Origin: DASZTV01 sp035547515
Lineage (GTDB): Bacteria; Actinomycetota; Actinomycetes; JAFAQI01
NCBI GenBank assembly: GCA_035547515.1
Contig: DASZUS010000083.1
Span: 1-64,000 of the forward strand
Direction: 5' to 3'
Length of the DNA stretch: 64,000 nucleotides
In this document: positions 8,269 to 15,200 of the stretch, in pieces
Layout of the letters: each line of letters starts with the position of its first letter
How positions within the stretch are numbered: the first letter of the stretch is position 1
Position numbers and translations under genes: made by a program
Notes under the pieces: model-generated
Told to the model about the DNA's origin: nothing
What the model saw: only the letters and a program-made list of their open reading frames with translations
The model's database searches: none

Positions 8269-8955
8269 GTGGTGGTCTGCGCGCGGTGCACGATGCTTCT
8301 GACGCCCGGCGCCCAGGTCTGCTACGGCTGCGGTCTAGTGCTCGACACGGTCGCCGTCGAGCCGATCGCCGTCGAGCCGGTCGCCGTACCGGAGGTCGCG
8401 ATCGAGCCGGACGCCGTACCGGAGGTCCCGGTCGCGCAGGTTGCTGAGCCGGTGACCGAGCCGATCGCCGAGCCGGTGACCGAGCCGATCGCCGAGTCGC
8501 AGCCGGCCCAGGGCCAAGCCCTCGTCACCCCTGCCCTCGCGACGCCGGCGGCGCGCGACCGGATTCTTGCGTTCGACCCGTTGCCGCCGCTGACTGCCCC
8601 GGTCGGCGAGGACCCCTACGTCACGGCGCCGGCGCCGGCGCCGGTCGCGCCCGCTGCGGAGGTCGAGGTCGAGGTCGAGCCCACGATCACGGTCGAGGAC
8701 GTCGACGCCCCGGGCCTGGTCCGCGGCCACGCGCTCCCGGCGGACGAGACTCTCGCGGTGCCCGCGGCCTACGCGACGTTCGCACCGGAGACCTACGACG
8801 TGCCCGACTACCGGCCGGAGTCCGGTACCGCCGACGTCATCGAGATCAACTTCCCCGGGGCGCTCACCGTCGCGCCGCCTCAGGCACCGGTCGCCGACTG
8901 GCCGCAGCCCCAGAGCGACCCCTACGTCACGGGCCCTGCGGCCGAAGCTCGGTAG
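8269..8955 (+). CDS. Zinc-ribbon protein with Val/Glu/Pro repeat linker
   Basis: 228-residue protein starting VVVCARCTMLL: two CxxC knuckles (CARC and CYGC) within the first 22 residues, then a long acidic linker made of VEPIA, VEPVA and VPEV-type pentads, then an acidic C-terminus with DPYVT twice (DPYVTAP, DPYVTGP). GTG 8269 is chosen because AGGGGG (8258-8263) precedes it at good distance and the ribbon then begins at residue 4, as in the gene at 7242; an ATG at 8203 would add 22 residues. There is no transmembrane helix. It is probably paired with the preceding zinc-ribbon gene. Function unknown. Confidence 0.65.
   Translation: MVVCARCTMLLTPGAQVCYGCGLVLDTVAVEPIAVEPVAVPEVAIEPDAVPEVPVAQVAEPVTEPIAEPVTEPIAESQPAQGQALVTPALATPAARDRILAFDPLPPLTAPVGEDPYVTAPAPAPVAPAAEVEVEVEPTITVEDVDAPGLVRGHALPADETLAVPAAYATFAPETYDVPDYRPESGTADVIEINFPGALTVAPPQAPVADWPQPQSDPYVTGPAAEAR
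8446..8493 (+). repeat. Two perfect tandem 24-bp repeats in coding sequence
   Basis: A 24-bp unit (8446-8469, repeated at 8470-8493) encodes EPVTEPIA twice. It lies within a wider degenerate Val/Glu/Pro repeat tract and is compatible with slippage-driven length variation in frame. Confidence 0.8.
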
Positions 8956-8980
8956 CCGGGCCGGCGTACCGGCCGCCTGT

Positions 8981-9112
8981 TAGACTGAGTGACGTCGCGG
9001 CGTACGCCGCAATCTCCCGTGGGCGAGCTGCCCATGTGGTCGCAAACGTCAGTTGTTCCTTCATTGGGCCGGCTCTACGTAGTTTCGCGGCCTTAATGCA
9101 AGGAGCACCTCC
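8981..9112 (+). promoter_or_regulatory. Promoter and long structured leader of the DEAD-box helicase gene
   Basis: A possible -10 hexamer TAGACT (8981-8986) starts a non-coding leader of about 120 nt that ends at the AAGGAGC ribosome site just before ATG 9113. The leader holds a perfect 14-bp palindrome (8997-9010, GCGGCGTACGCCGC). Immediately upstream, GGCCGG-CGTA-CCGGCC (8959-8974) could end the preceding gene. Long leaders that fold at low temperature are known for cold-shock helicase genes; that this one regulates is inference. Confidence 0.4.
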
Positions 9113-10567
9113 ATGTCTTCGCCCACCCGGCATCGGCCTGCCCAGAAGCAGTCCGGCCGCAACAGCCAGCCGCGCAGCGCTAACCAGCCGCGCGCCAACA
9201 ACCAGCCGCGGCCGAAGTCGCGCCGCCGTACCAACAACAACGACCGGCCGGCGCGCCCGCCGGTCGTCTCCGCGCTCGACGCCGCGCTGACCGCCGCGCA
9301 GGAGCGTCCCGAGCCGGAGCCGCGCACCTTCGCCCAGCTCGGCCTTCCGGAAGCAGCGGTCCGCGTCCTCAACCGGCGCGGCATCCATCAGCCGTTCGCG
9401 ATCCAGGCTCGCGCTCTTCCCGACGCGATCGCGGGACGCGACGTGCTCGCCCGCGCGCAGACCGGGTCGGGCAAGACGCTCGCGTTCGGCCTGCCGATGA
9501 TGGCCCGGCTCACCGGTGACGGCAGTGCCCGTCGCACGCTGCGCCCCCGTGGTCTGGTGCTCGTCCCGACACGCGAGCTCGCGCGCCAGGTCGCAAGCGA
9601 CCTCGAGCCGGTCGCCACGATCCTCGGCCTGAAGATCGCCACCGTCTTCGGCGGCGCTCCGATGGGCCGCCAGATCGAGCAGCTGCGCCGCGGCGTCGAC
9701 ATCGTCGTCGCCACGCCTGGCCGCCTCATCGACCTGATGGAGCGCGGCTCGGTGTTCCTCGACGTGATCGAGATCGCGGTGCTCGACGAGGCCGACCACA
9801 TGGCCGACCTCGGCTTCCTGCCCGCGGTGACGAAGATCCTCGACGAGACCCCGAGCGGGCGGCAGTGCCTGCTGTTCTCGGCGACGCTGGACCGCGGCGT
9901 CGACAAGCTGGTCGCCCGCTACCTCAACGACCCGGCGATCCACGCCGTCGCACCGACGCCGATGACCGCCGAGAACATGCAGCACCACGTGTTCGAGCTC
10001 TCGCACGAGGACAAGGTGCCGGTCGCGGCCCGGATCGCCGGGCGCCCGGCGCGGACGCTGTTCTTCGTGCGTACCAAGCACGGCGCCGACCGGCTCGCCA
10101 AGCAGCTCGTGAAGCACGGCGTCGACGCCGCGGCGATCCACGGCAACCTCAACCAGGGTCAGCGCCAGCGCGCGCTCGACGCGTTCTCGAGCGGCCAGAG
10201 CCGCGTGCTCGTCGCGACCGATGTCGCGGCGCGCGGCATCCACGTGGACGACGTCGACCTGGTCGTGCACTTCGACCCGCCGAACGACCACAAGGACTAC
10301 CTGCACCGCTCGGGTCGCACCGCGCGGGCTGGCGCGACCGGGACTGTCGTCTCGCTGATCGAGCCGGCGCAGACCAGGGCCATCGCGCAGATCCACACGG
10401 CGGCATCGATCACCGCGGAGACCGCCCGGGTGACCGATGAGCACCCGGCCGTGCAGGCCCTGGCGAACTCAGGCGAACCGATCGTCGTAGCGCCCCGCGC
10501 CGTACCTGAGCGCAAGCCCAACCACGCGCGCCGCCCCCGCCCCCGCCCACGCCCCCGCACCCGGTAA
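9113..10567 (+). CDS. DEAD-box ATP-dependent RNA helicase (RhlE/CsdA type)
   Basis: 484-residue RNA helicase that unwinds RNA duplexes in ribosome assembly or mRNA turnover. Order of motifs: a basic Asn/Gln/Pro/Arg-rich N-terminal tail (residues 1-45), Q motif GIHQPFAIQ, Walker A AQTGSGKT, PTRELA, the Walker B box VLDEADHMADLGF, FSATLD (motif III), then the C-terminal RecA domain with ATDVAARGIHVDDVDLV and HRSGRTARAG (motif VI). It ends in a very basic Pro/Arg tail that probably binds RNA. ATG 9113 has AAGGAGC upstream. It is monocistronic, with a long leader and a strong inverted-repeat terminator, which fits an independently regulated stress or cold gene. Confidence 0.95.
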   Translation: MSSPTRHRPAQKQSGRNSQPRSANQPRANNQPRPKSRRRTNNNDRPARPPVVSALDAALTAAQERPEPEPRTFAQLGLPEAAVRVLNRRGIHQPFAIQARALPDAIAGRDVLARAQTGSGKTLAFGLPMMARLTGDGSARRTLRPRGLVLVPTRELARQVASDLEPVATILGLKIATVFGGAPMGRQIEQLRRGVDIVVATPGRLIDLMERGSVFLDVIEIAVLDEADHMADLGFLPAVTKILDETPSGRQCLLFSATLDRGVDKLVARYLNDPAIHAVAPTPMTAENMQHHVFELSHEDKVPVAARIAGRPARTLFFVRTKHGADRLAKQLVKHGVDAAAIHGNLNQGQRQRALDAFSSGQSRVLVATDVAARGIHVDDVDLVVHFDPPNDHKDYLHRSGRTARAGATGTVVSLIEPAQTRAIAQIHTAASITAETARVTDEHPAVQALANSGEPIVVAPRAVPERKPNHARRPRPRPRPRTR

Positions 10568-10577
10568 CCCCACGGGC

Positions 10578-10636
10578 GTGATCTTGACCATCCGCACCCT
10601 ATGAGCGCGTCATAGCGTGCGGATGGTCAAGATCAC
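10578..10636. terminator. Bidirectional hairpin terminator between convergent genes
   Basis: Perfect 20-bp arms at 10578-10597 (beginning GTGATCTTGACC) and 10617-10636 enclose an inner 6-bp stem CTATGA/TCATAG (10599-10604, 10610-10615) with a 5-base loop. It lies between the stop of the helicase and the stop of the acyl-CoA ligase on the other strand, so one symmetrical hairpin serves both. There is no U tract, as is common for actinobacterial terminators. The arms are unusually long for a terminator. Confidence 0.75.
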
Positions 10637-10642
10637 CGGGGA

Positions 10643-12181
10643 TTAGCCGGCGGCGAAGAGGGCGCGGACTGCCTTGCGGTCGGTCTTGCCGACGGAGGTC
10701 AGCGGTACGGCGTCGAGCACCCGCACCTCTCGCGGGTACTTGTACTTCGCCAGGTGGCCCTTCGAGAACTCCACCAGCTCCTCGCCCGTCACGGTCGCGC
10801 CCGGCCGCAGCGCTACCGCAGCCACGACCTCCTCGCCGGACTCTGCGTCGGCCTTGCCGACGCAGGCCGCCTGCGTGACGTCCGGGTGCTGCAGCAGGAC
10901 CTCCTCGACATCACGCGGGTAGACGTTGAAGCCGCCGCGGATGATCAGGTCCTTGAGCCGGTCGACGATCGTCAGGTAGCCCTCGTCGTCGAAGCGCCCG
11001 ACGTCACCCGTGTGCAGCCAGCCGCCGCGCAGCGCGTACTCCGTGGCCTCCGGGTCCTGCCAGTAGCCCTTCATGATGCTGGGACCCTGGACGCAGACCT
11101 CGCCCTCCTCGCCCGCGGGCAGCACGTTGCCGGCCTCGTCCTGGATGGTCACGGTCACCCCCGGCAACGGCTTGCCCACCGTGCCGGGCTTGTTGAAGCC
11201 CCACCGGTTCGCGGTCACGCCGGCCGAAGCCTCGGTGAGCCCGTAGCCCTCGAAGATCTCCACGCCGAGGCGCTGCTTGACCTCCTCGCGCAGCGCCATC
11301 GGAAGCGGCGCTGCGCCCGAGCCGAACATCTTCATCGAGGACAGGTCGTGCTCCTCGATCGGCTGCGCCAGCACCATCGTCATCATCGACGGCACCATCG
11401 CGCTGACCTCGAGCTTGTGCTCCTCGACGAGCGTCACCCACGACGCGGCGTCGAACCACCGCTGCATGACGCTGAAGCCCTGCTCCTCGCTGTGCATCGA
11501 CGCGCACACGAGCATCAACCCGTACGCGTGCGACAACGGCAGCGGCAGCAAAGACCGCGTCAGCTTGAGCTCGGACTGCAGCGTGCTCTCGTGCAACGAG
11601 TGTCCGGCCGACCACAGGCCCTTGTGCGTGAGCATCACGCCCTTGGACCGGCCGGTCGTGCCACCGGTGTAGAGCAGCGCCGCGAGGTCGTCGTCGTCCC
11701 GCGGCACGATCTCGCCGGGCTCGGTGTTCTCCAGCGCCGCAAACGACAGCGCGCCCTGCACCGACTCAACGGCAGAGGCATCGCCTACGACGATCATCTG
11801 GATGTCGAGCCCGTCGAGCGCGGACTGCAGCAGCGGCACCAGCTCCGGCGTCAGGATCGCCGCCTTCGCGCCCGAGTGCTCCAGCACGTGGTGCAGCTCG
11901 GGTGGGCTGATCAGGAACAGGATCGGCGTCACCACCGCGCCGGCCCGCCAGATCGCGTTGTACGACACGAACACCTCAGGGGTGTTCATCATCAGTACGA
12001 CGACCCGGTCGCCCGGCTCGATCCCGATCGACTGCAGCCCGGCGGCGAACCGCTTCGCCCGCTCGTGCATGTCGCCAGTGCCGTAGGCCTTGCCCTCGAA
12101 GAACAGCGACTCGTAGTCCCCGGTCTTCGCGAAGTGCTCCTCTGAGAGGACCGCGAGGTTGTGCTGGCCGGGGCTGCTCAT
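10643..12181 (-). CDS. Acyl-CoA synthetase (AMP-forming; FadD17-like position)
   Basis: Adenylate-forming ligase (512 aa) that activates a carboxylic acid with ATP and CoA. Motifs: P-loop LLYTGGTTGRSKGVML, A5 GYGLTEASAG, A7 GWLHTGDVGRFDDEGYL, A8 DRLKDLIIRGGFNVYPRDVEE, and the catalytic C-terminal Lys in SVGKTDRK. ATG 12181 overlaps the stop of the upstream dehydrogenase gene (ATGA), so translation is coupled. The order of large ACAD subunit, small ACAD subunit and ligase matches mycobacterial fadE26-fadE27-fadD17, which act in cholesterol side-chain breakdown. Function in steroid-like side-chain activation is inferred from that order and the regulon, not from specificity residues. Confidence 0.9.
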   Translation of the reverse strand: MSSPGQHNLAVLSEEHFAKTGDYESLFFEGKAYGTGDMHERAKRFAAGLQSIGIEPGDRVVVLMMNTPEVFVSYNAIWRAGAVVTPILFLISPPELHHVLEHSGAKAAILTPELVPLLQSALDGLDIQMIVVGDASAVESVQGALSFAALENTEPGEIVPRDDDDLAALLYTGGTTGRSKGVMLTHKGLWSAGHSLHESTLQSELKLTRSLLPLPLSHAYGLMLVCASMHSEEQGFSVMQRWFDAASWVTLVEEHKLEVSAMVPSMMTMVLAQPIEEHDLSSMKMFGSGAAPLPMALREEVKQRLGVEIFEGYGLTEASAGVTANRWGFNKPGTVGKPLPGVTVTIQDEAGNVLPAGEEGEVCVQGPSIMKGYWQDPEATEYALRGGWLHTGDVGRFDDEGYLTIVDRLKDLIIRGGFNVYPRDVEEVLLQHPDVTQAACVGKADAESGEEVVAAVALRPGATVTGEELVEFSKGHLAKYKYPREVRVLDAVPLTSVGKTDRKAVRALFAAG

Positions 12182-13158
12182 GATGCGGCCGCGATCGCGA
12201 GGCGCGCCACCGTGTCGAAGGCGTCGACGTCGTCGCCGAGCAGGAACCGGTCGACCTTCGCCCGCCGCCAGTACAGGTGCGCGTCGTGCTCCCAGGTGAA
12301 CCCGATGCCGCCGTGCACCTGCACGAGCGTCTCGGCGGTGTGCTCGAGGACGACGGCCGCCGTTCCCTTCGCCGCCGCGGCGGCAAGCGCCAGCTCCGAC
12401 GGCGACTCGTCGGCGGTCCACGCCGCCCACCACACCAGCGACCGAAGCTGCTCGACACCGACGAACGCATCGACGAGTGCGTGCTTGATCGCCTGGTAGG
12501 AGCCGATCTGGCGGCCGAATGCCACTCGCTGCTTGGCGTAGTCGACCGCAACCTCGAGCGCCTTGCTCGCCGTACCGAGACCCTCCGCGGCGAGCACGAC
12601 CTGGCCGACATGCAGCGCGCGTTCCCAGCGCGCCGCAGCATCGGCGGACACGACCTCGGTGTCGCCGAGCGTCACGTCGGCGAGCCCGCGCGTCGCGTCG
12701 ATCGGCTCGCGATCGGTCACCGTCCCACTGCCGGACACCACCGCGCCGTCGCGGAAGGCAAGGAAACGGTCCGCGGTCGTCGCATCGAGGACCGGACCCC
12801 CATCCTCCTCGATGACCGCGTACGCCGCGCTACCGTCGGCGAAGCCGGCCAGGCGCGCGTCGTCGCCGTCGAGAAGTACGGCGACCCGCGCCGCCGTCAC
12901 GAGGCTCGGCCCGGCGAGCACCCGACCCGCCTGCTCGGCCACTACCGCGAGGTCGAGCACCGAGCCGCCGCCACCGCCCGCGGACTCGGGGACCGTGATC
13001 GCGGCGAAGCCGGTGTCGGCGATCGCCTTGCGTCCCGGCTCGATCGGCGCACCGGCGTCGAGGCTCGCCCGTGCCGCACTCGGCGACGCGGCGGAGGCGA
13101 AGAAGTCCGCAGCCGCGGATGCCAGCGCGCGCTGCTCGTCACTGAGGTCGAAGTTCAC
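12178..13158 (-). CDS. Acyl-CoA dehydrogenase, small subunit of heteromeric pair (FadE27-like)
   Basis: 326-residue acyl-CoA dehydrogenase-fold protein, shorter than the usual ~380-400. It shows the late FAD-binding signature (QRVAFGRQIGSYQAIKHALVD and VHGGIGFTWEHDAHLYWRR) but not the EGT catalytic glutamate; its C-terminus reads LGDDVDAFDTV. Subunits like this form alpha2beta2 heterotetramers with a catalytic partner (ChsE4-ChsE5 and ChsE1-ChsE2 in mycobacteria), each contributing to FAD binding. Its GTG start overlaps the stop of the partner gene (GTGA) and its stop overlaps the ligase start, giving a fully coupled three-gene operon. Likely role: first oxidation step of side-chain beta-oxidation. 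Confidence 0.87.
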   Translation of the reverse strand: MNFDLSDEQRALASAAADFFASAASPSAARASLDAGAPIEPGRKAIADTGFAAITVPESAGGGGGSVLDLAVVAEQAGRVLAGPSLVTAARVAVLLDGDDARLAGFADGSAAYAVIEEDGGPVLDATTADRFLAFRDGAVVSGSGTVTDREPIDATRGLADVTLGDTEVVSADAAARWERALHVGQVVLAAEGLGTASKALEVAVDYAKQRVAFGRQIGSYQAIKHALVDAFVGVEQLRSLVWWAAWTADESPSELALAAAAAKGTAAVVLEHTAETLVQVHGGIGFTWEHDAHLYWRRAKVDRFLLGDDVDAFDTVARLAIAAAS

Positions 13159-14399
13159 TGCGCACCTCCCGCCGAGCCGCCACCGAGCTTGAGGCTCTCG
13201 TTGAACGACATTCCCTTGTCCGCCCTCGGTTCAGGCGGCAGCCCGAGCACCCGTTCACCGAGCACGTTGCGCAGGATCTCGTCGGTGCCGCCGGCGATCG
13301 CCATGCCGGGCAGGCCGGCCTGCGAGGACTGCCAGCGGCCGTCACCGTCGGAGGTCGTCGCGTAGACGCCTTCCTTGCCGAGCAGCCGCACGCCGAGGTC
13401 GGCCAGCGCGCGTCCGGTCTTGGTCCCGGCGAGCTTTCCGGCGCTTGCCTCCGGGCCAGGCATGGCGCCCTTGGAGATCGCCGAGAGCTGCCGGTACCCG
13501 GTGTAGCGGGTCGCGAGCGACGCGGCGTACTGCCGGCCGAACTCCTGACGCACCAGCGCCTGCCGGTCCTCGGGCAGCTCGCTGATCCGCTTCGCCACGT
13601 GTGCCGCGGCGGCGTCGAGGCTCGCGCCGACGTCGGTGCCACCCCCGCCCAGGGAGAGCCGCTCGCTCATCAGCGTGGTCAGCGCGACCCGCCAGCCGTC
13701 GCCGACATCACCGAGCCGTTCCTCGTCGGGGATCTCCACGTCGTCGAAGAACACCTCGTTGAACTCCGCGACACCGCTCATCTGGCGTAGCGGCCGGACC
13801 GTCACACCGGGCGCGTGCATGTCGACGACGAACATCGTCAGACCGCGGTGCTTGGCGACATCTGGGTCGGTGCGGGCGAGCAGGATGCCGTAGTCGGCGA
13901 CGTGCGCCAGCGTGGTCCAGACCTTCTGGCCGTTGACCCGCCAGCTGCCGCTGTCGGTCTTGACCGCCCTGGTGCGAAGCGCCGCCAGGTCGCTGCCCGA
14001 CGCCGGCTCGCTGAACAGCTGGCACCACACGTCGTCGGCGCGCAGCAGGCGGCCGAGGTAACGGCTCTTCTGGTAGTCGCTGCCGTGGGCGATGATCGTC
14101 GGCCCGCACATGCCGAGGCCGATCACGCCGACCAGGCCGGCCAGGCCGGCCTTCGCGACCTCCTGGTTGACGATGGCCTGCTGCATCTGTGTCCCGCCCT
14201 GACCGCCGTACTCCTTCGGCCAGGTCACGCCGACCAGCCCGCCGTCGTACAGCAAGGCTTGGTGCGCCTTGGCCGCAGAGAGGTCCATCGATCGGCGGCC
14301 GCCCTCGCTGATCGACATCAGCTCACCGCGGTGCGCCTCGATGTAGTCGCGCACGGTTGCCCGGTACGCCGCCTCTTCAGGTGTGTCCTCGAAGTCCAT
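13155..14399 (-). CDS. Acyl-CoA dehydrogenase, large subunit of heteromeric pair (FadE26-like)
   Basis: 414-residue flavoprotein. Visible: substrate/FAD motif CQLFSEPASGSDLAAL (from about residue 126), GQKVWTTLAH and the late segment AIAGGTDEILRNVLGERVLG. The canonical catalytic Glu (EGT) is Gly here (GGT), while Glu246 in MSERLSLGG occupies the helix-G position used by isovaleryl-CoA dehydrogenase and by ChsE4, so that is the probable base. It should pair with the following small subunit. ATG 14399 begins the conserved MDFEDTPEE segment; an upstream start at 14444 is less likely because it would overlap the half-site at 14443. It is divergent from the TetR gene across the operator region. 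Confidence 0.9.
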   Translation of the reverse strand: MDFEDTPEEAAYRATVRDYIEAHRGELMSISEGGRRSMDLSAAKAHQALLYDGGLVGVTWPKEYGGQGGTQMQQAIVNQEVAKAGLAGLVGVIGLGMCGPTIIAHGSDYQKSRYLGRLLRADDVWCQLFSEPASGSDLAALRTRAVKTDSGSWRVNGQKVWTTLAHVADYGILLARTDPDVAKHRGLTMFVVDMHAPGVTVRPLRQMSGVAEFNEVFFDDVEIPDEERLGDVGDGWRVALTTLMSERLSLGGGGTDVGASLDAAAAHVAKRISELPEDRQALVRQEFGRQYAASLATRYTGYRQLSAISKGAMPGPEASAGKLAGTKTGRALADLGVRLLGKEGVYATTSDGDGRWQSSQAGLPGMAIAGGTDEILRNVLGERVLGLPPEPRADKGMSFNESLKLGGGSAGGAQ

Positions 14400-14442
14400 G
14401 GCGCCCAATCTTTCGCAGCGGAAACATCCGGTCAAGGCAGGC

Positions 14443-14470
14443 ACTTACATGCACCCGCGAAGGTATGTAC
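14443..14470. promoter_or_regulatory. TetR-type half-sites between the dehydrogenase operon and the TetR gene
   Basis: ACTTACATGC at 14443-14452 is identical to the left arm of the palindrome at 15158. GTATGTAC (14463-14470) faces it as a partial inverted copy, and TTACATCG follows at about 14481. The sites lie roughly midway in the 101-bp gap between divergent start codons at 14399 and 14501, where one repressor could control both the FadE/FadD operon and its own gene. Confidence 0.55.
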
Positions 14471-14500
14471 GCCTCCGGGTTACATCGTTACTGTGGCCCG

Positions 14501-15133
14501 ATGGCGACGGACGCGAGCATCGCAGACCGCCCACGTCAGGCGCGTCGCACCCAGGCCGAACGACGCGCCACCACCCGCCGCGCCCTCCTCGACGCCACCC
14601 TGGCCGAGCTGGACGCGGTGGGCTACGCCAACCTCACGACGGCGTCCGTGGTGGCTCGTGCTGGCGTCACCCGAGGCGCGCAAGCCCACTACTTCGCGAC
14701 CAAGGCCGACCTCGTCGTGCAGGCGCTGCGACACATCACCGACCAGCTGATCGCCGAGCTCATCGCGCAGCCGCCGAAACGCTCGGAATCGGTACGGGAG
14801 CAGTACGAGCTGTTGCTGAACCGCCTCTGGGAGCTCAACGCCGGGATCGCCTCGACCGCGCTCATCGAGCTCTGGGTCGCCTCGCGCACCGACCCCGAGC
14901 TCGCCGAGCACCTCGACCGGTTCCAGAAGGAGATCGCCCGCCAGCTCGCCGAGACCGCGCAGGCCGTCGCCCCTGAGTTCAGCGCGCGGCCCGAAGCCGG
15001 CCACCTGCTGATCAACGGCCTCGCGATCATCCGCGGCCTGTGGCTGATGCGCGCGGTCACCAGCGAGCGGCGGATCCGCCGGTTGTGGCCGGCCACGCGC
15101 GACCAGCTCGTCGCGGGCGCGGGACTCGAATGA
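14501..15133 (+). CDS. TetR-family transcriptional regulator
   Basis: 210-residue TetR repressor. The DNA-binding domain is residues about 15-60, with the helix-turn-helix LTTASVVARAGVTRGAQAHYF followed by the usual ATKADLVVQAL. The rest is an all-helical ligand domain. It sits between two operons transcribed away from it or just downstream of it and next to the matching palindromes, so it is the best candidate for the protein that reads ACTTnCrTGC-N6-GCryGCAAGT. An acyl-CoA intermediate is the plausible inducer, as for KstR2-type regulators; this is inference. ATG 14501 places the helix-turn-helix at the usual distance. Confidence 0.9.
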   Translation: MATDASIADRPRQARRTQAERRATTRRALLDATLAELDAVGYANLTTASVVARAGVTRGAQAHYFATKADLVVQALRHITDQLIAELIAQPPKRSESVREQYELLLNRLWELNAGIASTALIELWVASRTDPELAEHLDRFQKEIARQLAETAQAVAPEFSARPEAGHLLINGLAIIRGLWLMRAVTSERRIRRLWPATRDQLVAGAGLE

Positions 15134-15157
15134 GCGGACGCGGCGAATCTGTGCGCT

Positions 15158-15183
15158 ACTTACATGCGACAGTGCATGCAAGT
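15158..15183. promoter_or_regulatory. Palindromic operator of the ABC importer operon
   Basis: ACTTACATGC (15158-15167), six bases, GCATGCAAGT (15174-15183): 9 of 10 arm positions are complementary. It ends 17 bp before the GTG of the fused permease. The same 10-6-10 architecture occurs at 23515-23540 and its left arm recurs at 14443. Confidence 0.7.
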
Positions 15184-15200
15184 TGTGGCAAGGTGACGCC

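Noticed and set aside
8340..8510. Repeat tract considered as a CRISPR-like array
   Set aside because: Contiguous in-frame Val/Glu/Pro codon repeats without unique spacers or cas genes.
8927..10444. 505-codon minus-strand open frame opposite the helicase
   Set aside because: Antisense high-GC shadow; the helicase frame carries every family motif.
10754..12145. 463-codon plus-strand frame opposite the acyl-CoA ligase
   Set aside because: His/Arg/Gln-rich antisense shadow without domain or ribosome site.
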